From: Methanothrix sp.
GTDB taxonomy: Archaea; Halobacteriota; Methanosarcinia; Methanotrichales; Methanotrichaceae
NCBI GenBank assembly: GCA_028688175.1
Contig: JAQTYS010000070.1
Span: forward strand, 1-11,432
DNA: 11,432 nucleotides
Direction: 5' to 3'
Made by a program: the position numbers and the translations under genes. Shown here in pieces: positions 1-5,997 of this stretch; position 1 is the stretch's first letter; each line of letters begins with the position of its first letter. The notes under the pieces were generated by a model. It had not been told where the DNA came from. It saw only the letters and a list, made by a program, of their open reading frames with translations, and did no database searches.

Positions 1-365
1 TCTTTTCACCTGGCGGTCTGCGCAAGGACTGGACGGACAACCATCGCAATTATATCGATAAGCTGGAGGCAGACGGCTATAAGCTGCGCTACAGCGGAGG
101 TTTCGTTCCCGACATCAATCAGGTGATAATCAAGCGGGGAGGAATATTCACCTATCCTGCATTGAAGAAATCGCCCCAGGGGAAGCTAAGGTTGCTTTTT
201 GAACTTCAGCCCATGGCCTTCATCATGGAGCAGGCCGGCGGCAGGGCTACAGACGGGAAAGAGGATATCCTTTCCCTCAAAGTGACTTCCGTCAATCAGA
301 GGTCGCCCATCTACATCGGCTCGTCTGCGGAAGTGACGATGGCGGAGCAATTTCTCTCGCAATAA
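1..365 (+). CDS. fbp: Class I fructose-1,6-bisphosphatase, C-terminal part (5' end outside window)
   Basis: Hydrolyses fructose 1,6-bisphosphate to fructose 6-phosphate in gluconeogenesis; cytosolic. The frame is open from base 3 with no start codon in the window, so about 120 C-terminal residues are visible. They carry the class I FBPase active-site region: a YSGG segment, then GGIFTYPA, then the signature GKLRLLFE followed by PMAFIMEQAGG. The signature lysine is codon 183-185 and the glutamate codon 201-203. The metal-binding motifs would lie upstream and cannot be checked. It ends in LSQ and TAA 20 nt before an aldolase gene, so the two are probably cotranscribed and catalyse consecutive gluconeogenic steps. 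Class I FBPase is the bacterial/eukaryotic type, whereas most archaea use the unrelated bifunctional FBP aldolase/phosphatase, remnants of which lie downstream here. The family call is secure. Confidence 0.93.
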   Translation, partial: FSPGGLRKDWTDNHRNYIDKLEADGYKLRYSGGFVPDINQVIIKRGGIFTYPALKKSPQGKLRLLFELQPMAFIMEQAGGRATDGKEDILSLKVTSVNQRSPIYIGSSAEVTMAEQFLSQ

Positions 366-373
366 TACATTTC

Positions 374-380
374 AGAGGTG
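374..380 (+). promoter_or_regulatory. Shine-Dalgarno site of the aldolase gene
   Basis: AGAGGTG ends 5 nt before the ATG at 386 and is a close match to the anti-Shine-Dalgarno sequence (CACCTCC). It supports the ATG at 386 as the start and translation of the aldolase from an fbp-fba transcript. Confidence 0.75.
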
Positions 381-385
381 CAGCA

Positions 386-1780
386 ATGATTTACGAGAAT
401 ATGGATCAGCTAAAGAGCGGATGCGAATTCATTCTAGCCAATGACGGCAAAGATGTTCGTGTCTTGAACGAATCCAGGTTTAGGGAAAAGTTGATCGATG
501 ATTTAATCTACACAACCGTTTTCAGTCCCGACCCAGAAACATCACAAGCAGCGAGGTTTCTGATTCGCCGGGGAGCTGCAAGCTTAGGAATCATTTCTGC
601 GTCGATCCAATCACTTTACGAAGCCATGGGGCAAAAGGAAATTAGCGGATTTACCGTTCCTGCAATCAATATCCGTGGCATTACCTACCATGTGGCGCAG
701 GCAGTATTTCGCGCCGCTATCAAAGGGAACGTAGGGCCTGTTCTCTTTGAAATCGCCCGTTCGGAAATAGGTTATACAAATCAAAGGCCGCTGGAATACA
801 CCTGCGCCGTTACGGCGGCGGCAGTTAAATCCGGCTGGCGCGGCCCGATTTTCTTGCAGGGAGACCATTTTCAGATTAACGCCAAAAAGTTTGCGGCGGA
901 TGCAAAAAAGGAGACTTCGGCGGTTAAGGATTTAATCAGGGAAGCGATTGCATCCGGTTTTTATAATATCGACATCGATACGTCTACACTGGTTGATCTC
1001 TCGCAGCCCACAGTCAAAGATCAGCAAAGAAACAACTTTACGCTTGCAGCGCAGTTAACCGCTCTGATTCGTGATCTGGAGCCGGAAGGCATCACTGTTT
1101 CCGTAGGCGGGGAAATCGGCGAGGTTGGCGGCAAAAACAGCACTGTCAATGAATTGCAGGTTTTCATGGATGGTTATCTGGAAGAGCTTAAAAAGCGGGG
1201 CGAGGCTTTCAAAGGAATCAGCAAGATCAGTGTGCAGACCGGGACAACACACGGCGGTGTGCCTCTGGCCGACGGCAGCGTTGCCAAAGTCAAAATTGAT
1301 TTTGATGTGCTGGAGAAACTGTCGGAAAATGCCCGCGAGCAATATGGTTTGTCCGGAGCCGTTCAGCACGGCGCTTCAACACTTCCTAATGAGGCGTTTG
1401 ACCGTTTTCCTGCCACAGGGACTGCCGAGATTCATCTTGCTACCGGATTTCAGAATATAATCTACGACAGCAAAGGCTTCCCAGCAGAGCTGCGGGCAAG
1501 AATTTATGATTATCTGAGAGCCGAAATGTCAAACGAACGGAAAGAAAAGGACACGCAGGAGCAGTTCATCTATAAAACCCGCAAGAAGGGATTCGGGCCG
1601 TTCAAAATGGAGCTGTGGCACCTGCCTATGGATGTCCGCGACGAAATCTGCGCCGAGCTGGAGAAGCAATTCGCCTTTTTATTTGATAAGCTCAAAGTCA
1701 ACGGCACCAAGGCGGTCCTGGATCAATTCATCAAGCCGGTTGATGTGCCGCAGAAAATGCCTACGGCGCTGAAAGGATAA
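386..1780 (+). CDS. fba: Class II-type fructose-1,6-bisphosphate aldolase, long form
   Basis: Metal-dependent aldolase that condenses glyceraldehyde 3-phosphate and dihydroxyacetone phosphate to fructose 1,6-bisphosphate, the substrate of the FBPase encoded just upstream. The 464-residue protein has the class II TIM-barrel landmarks in order: FTVPAINIRG (about 89-98), GDHFQ with the expected Asp160-His161 pair (general acid and metal ligand), SVGGEIGEVGG (239-249) with acidic residues, TTHGG with His289, and AVQHGAST with His328. GTAEIHLATGFQ (345-356) matches the late barrel phosphate-binding strand. It is about 100-180 residues longer than typical class II aldolases: roughly 85 residues precede the barrel and about 90 follow it, including an aromatic, charged C-terminal tail. 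Long forms of this kind may be a separate subfamily (inference), and another ketose- or tagatose-bisphosphate specificity is possible. The FBPase neighbour favours FBP. Confidence 0.88.
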   Translation: MIYENMDQLKSGCEFILANDGKDVRVLNESRFREKLIDDLIYTTVFSPDPETSQAARFLIRRGAASLGIISASIQSLYEAMGQKEISGFTVPAINIRGITYHVAQAVFRAAIKGNVGPVLFEIARSEIGYTNQRPLEYTCAVTAAAVKSGWRGPIFLQGDHFQINAKKFAADAKKETSAVKDLIREAIASGFYNIDIDTSTLVDLSQPTVKDQQRNNFTLAAQLTALIRDLEPEGITVSVGGEIGEVGGKNSTVNELQVFMDGYLEELKKRGEAFKGISKISVQTGTTHGGVPLADGSVAKVKIDFDVLEKLSENAREQYGLSGAVQHGASTLPNEAFDRFPATGTAEIHLATGFQNIIYDSKGFPAELRARIYDYLRAEMSNERKEKDTQEQFIYKTRKKGFGPFKMELWHLPMDVRDEICAELEKQFAFLFDKLKVNGTKAVLDQFIKPVDVPQKMPTALKG

Positions 1781-1784
1781 AGCG

Positions 1785-2011
1785 ATAGGAGAGGTTGCCA
1801 AGAAGCTCAATCCCTATGGAGCCGGGCAGGACCTTTTGGCTAACGCCTTCACTGGCAACATTCGCGGCATGGGACCGGGCATGGCAGAGATGGAGATCAA
1901 TGAGCGCACGGCCCCTTCGAGCCGCAAAGACTGCCCATGGAGAACATGGAGCACACCACTCTGCTATATGTCATGAAGATGCTGGCGGACAGGTTTGTGA
2001 AGGCGGAGTAG
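1785..2011 (+). pseudogene. Remnant A of archaeal bifunctional FBP aldolase/phosphatase (class V FBPase), internally deleted and frameshifted
   Basis: The intact enzyme (about 380 aa) makes fructose 6-phosphate directly from triose phosphates. Here only two pieces survive. Bases 1785-1913 read in one frame as GEVAKKLNPYGAGQDLLANA, then FTGNIRGMGPGMAEMEINER, matching the highly conserved central GAGQDLL / GNVRGMGPG / AEMEIEER block. Bases 1904-2011 read in another frame as HGPFEPQRLPMENMEHTTL, then LYVMKMLADRFVKAE and TAG, matching the family C-terminus (HGPFEPHRLP..EMEYTTLP..L..LKDRF). The frames switch within about 1904-1914, where both readings fit, suggesting a deletion of roughly 600 bp between short matching sequences. 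The N-terminal hundred or so residues are also missing: homology begins 5-10 nt after the aldolase stop codon. No start codon or functional product is expected. The alignment is from memory of the family, but the motifs are distinctive. Confidence 0.85.
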
Positions 2012-2018
2012 CTGCCCC

Positions 2019-2038
2019 ACGCATGAGCCACCATGCGT
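2019..2038. repeat. Hairpin repeat copy 1
   Basis: Palindrome with stem ACGCATG / CATGCGT (7 bp) and loop AGCCAC, starting 7 nt after the stop codon of remnant A. The 18-nt core from CGCATG through the loop to CATGCG is nearly repeated at 2110-2139. No T-run follows on the plus strand, so it does not look like a classical terminator. Confidence 0.7.
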
Positions 2039-2082
2039 AAAGTAAAATCGAGATGCGAAAAAGTTCCAGTATTTAACCGAAT

Positions 2083-2102
2083 AGAAATAAGAAATAAGAA
2101 AT
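2083..2102. repeat. Short tandem AGAAATA-type repeat in AT-rich spacer
   Basis: Three consecutive copies of an AGAAATA-like unit lie between the two hairpins, in an AT-rich stretch (2039-2109) with no supported gene. It may be simple low-complexity sequence. Confidence 0.5.
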
Positions 2103-2109
2103 CCAAACC

Positions 2110-2139
2110 GCCCTGCGCATGAGCCACCATGCGCAGGGC
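2110..2139. repeat. Hairpin repeat copy 2, perfect 12-bp stem
   Basis: GCCCTGCGCATG and CATGCGCAGGGC form a perfect 12-bp stem around the loop AGCCAC. The loop and inner stem are the same as in copy 1, in the same orientation, but the outer stem bases differ from copy 1 while still pairing. It lies just upstream of a possible small ORF and has no adjacent T-run. Confidence 0.8.
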
Positions 2140-2158
2140 AGAAATGGGGTTTGAACAC

Positions 2159-2347
2159 ATGACGAGTGCTAACCAGATAAATAAAACTTCGCATGATAGC
2201 CCAAATGGAAAATCATTTGAGCTTACAGTCAAATCTGATTCAAAGGGGATCTCAGTAAACCTTTGGATTTCTCACAGATGGAAAATGTGGGCTGCTGGAT
2301 TTGTTGTTAGTACAATCCTGATGCCAATATTTATTCATTTTATTTAA
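2159..2347 (+). CDS. Possible small membrane-anchored protein, unrecognised
   Basis: ATG at 2159 opens 62 codons ending in TAA. The first 40 or so residues are polar (MTSANQINKTSHD, then FELTVKSDSKGISVNLWIS), and the C-terminus, MWAAGFVVSTILMPIFIHFI, would make a single transmembrane helix, giving a tail-anchored layout. A longer version from 2129 would start inside hairpin copy 2 and is less likely. Only a weak GGGG (2146-2149) lies upstream. No family was recognised. It sits among decayed genes, so it may be a chance ORF. In its favour are the clean split into a polar part and a hydrophobic helix, and the stop directly after the helix. Confidence 0.35.
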   Translation: MTSANQINKTSHDSPNGKSFELTVKSDSKGISVNLWISHRWKMWAAGFVVSTILMPIFIHFI

Positions 2348-2359
2348 GTAGATACCTAT

Positions 2360-2380
2360 ATTTTTTTATAATTGTATAAT
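2360..2380 (+). promoter_or_regulatory. AT-rich, TATA-like stretch
   Basis: TTTTTTTATAATTGTATAAT resembles archaeal TATA boxes on the plus strand and also includes a T-run that could end transcription of the small ORF ending at 2347. No convincing gene follows, only a 33-codon ORF at 2387-2488. Its role is unresolved. Confidence 0.3.
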
Positions 2381-2508
2381 ACGCTTATGTTCGATTCAAT
2401 TGAAGTGAAAAAAGCTATTCCTTTGAGGATTCGCATCATTTCGGGGAGGAAATGGCTGGATTATGAGCGACTAGAAAGGAACAGGTGACCTATACTACTT
2501 GCTTACAG

Positions 2509-2691
2509 GGCCACTTCCGCGGACCCATAGTGGAAAGGAAATGGAAATGTTCCTGCTTGGTCCATAACCACTTAGAGCATGTGGCCTTTCGACCAGAAAG
2601 GCAGAGGTGTCTAGAAATCACCGATTACATGAGAGTGCACAGCCTCACCGAGCCGCAAAGATCGCCTATGGAGGACATAAAATACACCTAA
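2509..2691 (+). pseudogene. Remnant B of archaeal bifunctional FBP aldolase/phosphatase (C-terminal part)
   Basis: One continuous frame preserves a degenerate C-terminal piece of the class V FBPase family. The best part reads VAFRPERQRCLEITDYMRVH (2581-2640), then SLTEPQRSPMEDIKYT, then TAA at 2689. It matches the family stretch in which an A-F...R...LEIADYMRRHGPFEPQRLP segment leads to EMEYTTL. Upstream, GHFRGPIV (2509-2532) may be the GSH.GPLMPV segment, with the loop between lost or eroded. Hallmark positions are damaged (HGPF is now HSLT) and the last 20 or so residues are gone. Over 51 aligned nucleotides from the shared His codon (1907 in remnant A, 2638 here), I count 39 identities. 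The two are therefore related but separate copies, because both cover the same C-terminal segment. No catalytic part remains. Confidence 0.75.
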
Positions 2692-2728
2692 CCATTTCAT
2701 TCTCTTTTTCCAATAGCTTACCTGCAGC

Positions 2729-2736
2729 TTTTATAG
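2729..2736 (+). promoter_or_regulatory. Candidate TATA box for the ferredoxin-AOR operon
   Basis: TTTTATAG is centred near 2733. With the usual archaeal spacing of about 26 nt, transcription would start near 2760, giving a leader of about 9 nt to the TTG at 2769 or 30 nt to the ATG at 2790. It is the best TATA-like match in the AT-rich stretch before the operon. A GGAGG at 2740-2744 lies too far upstream to act as a ribosome-binding site for either start. Confidence 0.45.
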
Positions 2737-2789
2737 TTTGGAGGCTAATGCAGTTAAGAATGTGATTATTGCCGGAAGCTGATCGCAAT

Positions 2790-3305
2790 ATGCCAGAGAA
2801 CCAGGCTGCAAAAGAGACAAAAGAAGCTGAGACCAAGCCAGCTCAAAAGCCCGCCGAGAAAGAAGAGGCCACCCCGACAAAGCCAAAAACGCGTCGCCGC
2901 CTCAAGGTGGCCCATCCCGAGCGCTGCATCGGCTGCGACAGCTGCATGTTCGCTTGCAGCCGCATCCGCACCGGCACGGTCTCCCTGCAAAACAGCGCCA
3001 TCAAGGTGCAGACACAGGGCGGCATTGAGGGCGATTTTCGGGTGGTCGTCTGCCGGGCCTGTCAGGACCCACCCTGCGCCAAAGCCTGCACCACGGGAGC
3101 CATGGAGAGGAGGCCAAACGGCAGTGTGGTCTTTCACAAGGATCGTTGCATCGGTTGCGGCAGCTGCGAAAAGGCCTGCCTGGTAGGCGCGGTAACCCTG
3201 AACAAAGATAAAAAGCCGATCAAATGCATTCACTGTGGGGCCTGCGTGGACTTCTGCCCGCACGGCGTTCTCCAATTAGAGGAGATCCCTGCCTCGAGAG
3301 GATAA
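2790..3305 (+). CDS. Polyferredoxin-like electron-transfer subunit with four [4Fe-4S] sites, partner of the AOR-family enzyme
   Basis: Electron-transfer subunit expected to carry electrons between the downstream tungsten enzyme and ferredoxin or another acceptor. Counting from ATG 2790 (171 aa), sixteen cysteines form four clusters: 46/49/52/56, 88/91/96/100 (C-x2-C-x4-C-x3-C), 120/123/126/130 and 146/149/152/156. This is the DmsB/AorA-like four-cluster layout, as in the small subunit of WOR5-type enzymes (established knowledge). The first 38 or so residues are an unusual low-complexity tail rich in Lys, Glu, Pro and Ala, without a signal peptide and ending in RRR before the Fe-S domain. A TTG at 2769 in the same frame would add 7 residues; ATG is preferred, though neither has a strong ribosome-binding site. 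The gene ends one base before the start of the catalytic-subunit gene, which implies coupled expression. Confidence 0.88.
   Translation: MPENQAAKETKEAETKPAQKPAEKEEATPTKPKTRRRLKVAHPERCIGCDSCMFACSRIRTGTVSLQNSAIKVQTQGGIEGDFRVVVCRACQDPPCAKACTTGAMERRPNGSVVFHKDRCIGCGSCEKACLVGAVTLNKDKKPIKCIHCGACVDFCPHGVLQLEEIPASRG
3296..3302 (+). promoter_or_regulatory. Ribosome-binding site of the AOR-family gene
   Basis: GAGAGGA, inside the last codons of the ferredoxin gene, lies 4-5 nt before ATG 3307. It fixes this start and supports translation from a bicistronic message. Confidence 0.6.
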
Positions 3306-3306
3306 A

Positions 3307-5043
3307 ATGCTGCGAAAAGTTCTCTACATTGATCTTTCAAAAGAAGAATCATGGGTCGAAGAGAAGCAGGAGCTCTTTGAGAATTGGATGGGCGGGACGG
3401 GCGTGGGAATTTCGCTCCTTCAGGAGGAGTGCCCCCCAGGCACAGATCCTCTCTCGCCCCGCGCACCGGTAATCCTCTCCATTGGCCCGCTCAACGGCAT
3501 CTTTCCCGTGGCCACCAAGACGGTAGCCACCTTCAAATCTCCCCTTACCGGTGAATTAGGCGAATCTTATGCAGGAGGCAGGCTCTCTTTAGCCCTGAGG
3601 TTTGCCGGGCATGAGGCAGTGGTCATCCGCGGCCAGGCATCGCAGCCTTCTTACATCTCCATTAACGATTCAGAGGTTAAGATCAAAGACGCCACATCCA
3701 TCTGGGGGATAGATGCTCAGACCACAGGAGTCATCCTGCGCGATCGCGAGAGTGGCGTGGGCAAAAGAAGCATCATTCGCATCGGCCCGGCGGGCGAGGC
3801 CAGGGTAAGATACGCGGGTGTGGTAGTGGACACCTACCGCCACTTCGGGCGACTGGGCCTTGGCGCCGTTTTCGGCTCCAAGAGACTCAAGGCCATGGTA
3901 ATCTCGGGAACGGAAACAATAGATGTCCCGGATGTCAAGCGTTACAAAGAAATCTACAATAGGCTCTACAAGACCACAGTGCAGACGGATGTCATGGAGA
4001 AGTACCATGATATCGGAACTTCTGTAAACATCGCTACCTTGAATTGGCTGAAGGGTCTGCCCACCAAAAATTTCCTGCTCTCCAGCTTTCCAGATGGCGA
4101 AAAGATCAGCGGAGAAGTGTTTGCCAATAATCAGCTTATTCGCAGACTCTCTTGCGCCGGCTGCCCCATCGGTTGTGTGCATATTGCCTCTCTGAAGACG
4201 GCCTTTTCCAAACATCACGAATTCGAGGTAAGAAAGGTCTCCTATGATTACGAGCCCATCTACTCCCTGGGCTCAAACCTGGGTGTCGGCTCAGCTGAGG
4301 GTGTCTTGCAGCTGATTGATGTCTGTGAAAGGCAGGGACTCGATGTCATGTCTGCGGGAGTTATCCTCTCCTGGGCCACCGAGGCTCTGGAAAAGGGATT
4401 GATCACGAGCAAAGAGACCAAGGATGTCAAGTTGCAATGGAACAATGTGGAAGGCTATACAAAAGCTTTAGAGAACATAGTCAAAGCCCCCAATGAGTTC
4501 TATGCCGCCCTGGCCCAGGGCGCAGACTATGCTGCGCAAAAGTACGGTGGGATGGAATATGCCATGACATTAGGAGGAAATGAGGTCTCCGGCTACCATA
4601 CCGGCCCCGCTTCCATCGTAGGCCAACTGGTGGGCGTGCGCCACTCTCATCTGGATAACGCCGGGTACGCCGTCGACCAGAAGGCGATCAAAAAGCAGAT
4701 GGACGCCGAGATGATGGTCGATGAGATTATCAAAGAGGACAATTCACGAGGCGTCTTCAACTCCCTGGTTGGCTGTCTGTTTGCCCGCGGAGTCTACACC
4801 GAGGAGAATATCATCGACTCTTTGGGAGCGGTGGGCATCTGTAAGACAAAGGAAGATCTCCAAGAGCTGGGCAGAAGAATCTTTGAGGAGAAGTATAAAT
4901 TCAAAGTGCAGGAGGGATTCGATCTCACCCACGCCCGCGTTCCCAAAAGATTCTATGAGACGATCTCTGCTGCGGGAGTGGTGGCGCCCGAGACGGTGGA
5001 AGAGATGCTCAAGATCTATCGAAAGAAGAGAGGCTGGAGCTAA
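3307..5043 (+). CDS. Aldehyde:ferredoxin oxidoreductase family tungsten enzyme, catalytic subunit (WOR5/AorB-like)
   Basis: Oxidises an aldehyde to a carboxylate (or the reverse) at a tungsten or molybdenum bis-pterin centre, passing electrons through a [4Fe-4S] cluster to its partner. At 578 aa it has normal family length. The N-terminal domain shows MGGTGVG (28-34), SIGPLNG (58-64), KSPLTGELGESYAGG (77-91) and GRLGLGAVFGSKRLKA (181-196). The cluster ligands are C283-x2-C286-x3-C290, with the distal C490 in SLVGCLFARG. DVMSAG (346-351) is the pterin-binding-type motif, and a RHSHLDNAGY stretch follows at 445-454. The adjacent four-cluster gene favours a heteromeric WOR5/AorAB type over homodimeric AOR. 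The substrate cannot be read from sequence. Nearby sugar-phosphate genes raise a glyceraldehyde-3-phosphate role, but they form a separate unit, so this is weak. Confidence 0.9.
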   Translation: MLRKVLYIDLSKEESWVEEKQELFENWMGGTGVGISLLQEECPPGTDPLSPRAPVILSIGPLNGIFPVATKTVATFKSPLTGELGESYAGGRLSLALRFAGHEAVVIRGQASQPSYISINDSEVKIKDATSIWGIDAQTTGVILRDRESGVGKRSIIRIGPAGEARVRYAGVVVDTYRHFGRLGLGAVFGSKRLKAMVISGTETIDVPDVKRYKEIYNRLYKTTVQTDVMEKYHDIGTSVNIATLNWLKGLPTKNFLLSSFPDGEKISGEVFANNQLIRRLSCAGCPIGCVHIASLKTAFSKHHEFEVRKVSYDYEPIYSLGSNLGVGSAEGVLQLIDVCERQGLDVMSAGVILSWATEALEKGLITSKETKDVKLQWNNVEGYTKALENIVKAPNEFYAALAQGADYAAQKYGGMEYAMTLGGNEVSGYHTGPASIVGQLVGVRHSHLDNAGYAVDQKAIKKQMDAEMMVDEIIKEDNSRGVFNSLVGCLFARGVYTEENIIDSLGAVGICKTKEDLQELGRRIFEEKYKFKVQEGFDLTHARVPKRFYETISAAGVVAPETVEEMLKIYRKKRGWS

Positions 5044-5071
5044 ACATAATTAGATCTAGATTCAGCCATTC

Positions 5072-5078
5072 TTTTTTT
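5072..5078 (+). terminator. T-run terminator after the AOR-family gene
   Basis: Seven consecutive T residues lie 29 nt after the AOR stop codon, consistent with oligo-T-dependent termination in archaea. The next gene is convergent, as expected for a terminator position. Confidence 0.5.
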
Positions 5079-5142
5079 CACAAAAGATGCAGACCTTTGT
5101 CTCGTCATCCATGCGAGTATACCTCGTAATCTCCTTTGCCCT

Positions 5143-5916
5143 TTATTCTTTAGGACGGGGTTTTGCCTGTTTCCTCTTTTTTGGGGAAGGCCTCGCTCTT
5201 GCGGCAGAATTCGTCTCCGCCGACTTCTCTTCCGGGTCATTTTCCGCCATGTCCGTCCTGCGCTCCCCGATCATGCCCCTTCTGGCCATCCTCTCCTTGA
5301 TCATCCTCCGGACCTCGCCCTCTCCCACCGAGAAGACCTCTCCGAGCAACTCCATGGCTACATCCAGCTCCCGACCCACCTGCGGGTCGCTGGACGCACA
5401 CCGGCCAGCCAGATCGCTAAGATGATCCAGGGGCTTATCTACCAGCTCCGAGGAGTATTTGTCAGGCTCTTCCCGGTAGATTTTAAGCATGCCAAAGACG
5501 TAAGGATAAAGGGGCGTTTCGGGACTGATCCGGTAGAAGGTGTTAGTCTTCTTCTTGGCTTCATCACGAGGAGAGGGAAGTATTCGACGCTCCATGGAGA
5601 CGATCCCCAGGCGCTCCAACTTGTCCAGCTTGTTCATGAGAGTGGTCTGGTTCCAAAAGGGGCCACCCCCAGTGGGTCCATTGTCCCGCCAGATCTGATT
5701 AAGCTGTACGTACCCCCCCTTTCGCTTGAGGTAAATCAGGAGAGAAGCCAGAGGAGCTTGATCGCGCTGCAGGGCGGAATAACGGATGAACTCATCCAAC
5801 ATGCAAGTGTGTTTGGGCGAATATACTCCATATTCCTTTCGGCTACTACTTGCCGAGGCAGAATTGTGAAACAAAGGCTTGGATCTCATGCGCAGCCGGC
5901 ACGCATGCGGGACCAT
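5143..5916 (-). CDS. Winged-helix-like protein of unknown function with charged C-terminal tail
   Basis: No family was recognised with certainty. From the ATG at 5916 it encodes 257 aa; a TTG at 5937 would add 7 residues, and ATGs at 5889 and 5802 are also possible. None has a clear ribosome-binding site, and the first 38 residues look unlike a folded domain, so the true start may be the ATG at 5802. From there, MLDEFIRYSALQRDQAPLAS leads to LLIYLKRKGGYVQLNQIW, a WNQTTLMNKLDKLERLGIV helix and a KTNTFYRISPE strand. This resembles a winged helix (PadR/MarR-like size) that could bind DNA. A middle helical region of about 80 residues follows, then about 45 residues rich in Lys, Arg, Glu and Pro. 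It lies 81 nt after the glycosyltransferase gene on the same strand, so it may be cotranscribed and regulate the cluster (inference). Confidence 0.7.
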   Translation of the reverse strand: MVPHACRLRMRSKPLFHNSASASSSRKEYGVYSPKHTCMLDEFIRYSALQRDQAPLASLLIYLKRKGGYVQLNQIWRDNGPTGGGPFWNQTTLMNKLDKLERLGIVSMERRILPSPRDEAKKKTNTFYRISPETPLYPYVFGMLKIYREEPDKYSSELVDKPLDHLSDLAGRCASSDPQVGRELDVAMELLGEVFSVGEGEVRRMIKERMARRGMIGERRTDMAENDPEEKSAETNSAARARPSPKKRKQAKPRPKE

Positions 5917-5997
5917 GCACTTTTTATCAAATTCCAACGATAAGTTAGCAGAGGCTTTGGCTGCTTGGAAGTCATTGATAGAGCCGGAATGTATTCA

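Noticed and set aside
1795..2040. Open frame of 81 codons over remnant A
   Set aside because: Its translation does not match any family, while the two other frames over the same bases clearly carry FBP aldolase/phosphatase motifs; it is a shadow frame.
2138..2163. GGTTTGAAC resembling a tRNA T-loop
   Set aside because: No acceptor stem, anticodon arm or CCA-like end can be folded around it.
1897..2232. Minus-strand open frame of 111 codons across the hairpins
   Set aside because: It spans both palindromes and the antisense of remnant A; its repeated RMVAHA peptides come only from the repeated hairpin sequence.
2387..2488. 33-codon ORF (MFDSIEVKKAIPLRIRIISG...) after the TATA-like stretch
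   Set aside because: Too short and without recognisable motifs or a ribosome-binding site; kept only as a comment on the promoter-like sequence.
2766..3275. Minus-strand open frame of 169 codons opposite the ferredoxin gene
   Set aside because: Antisense to a gene with sixteen correctly spaced cysteines; the long frame is a by-product of its codon use.
5422..5943. Plus-strand open frame of 173 codons opposite the winged-helix-like gene
   Set aside because: No recognisable domain, and the minus-strand frame has sensible protein composition with clear secondary-structure patterning; treated as antisense shadow.
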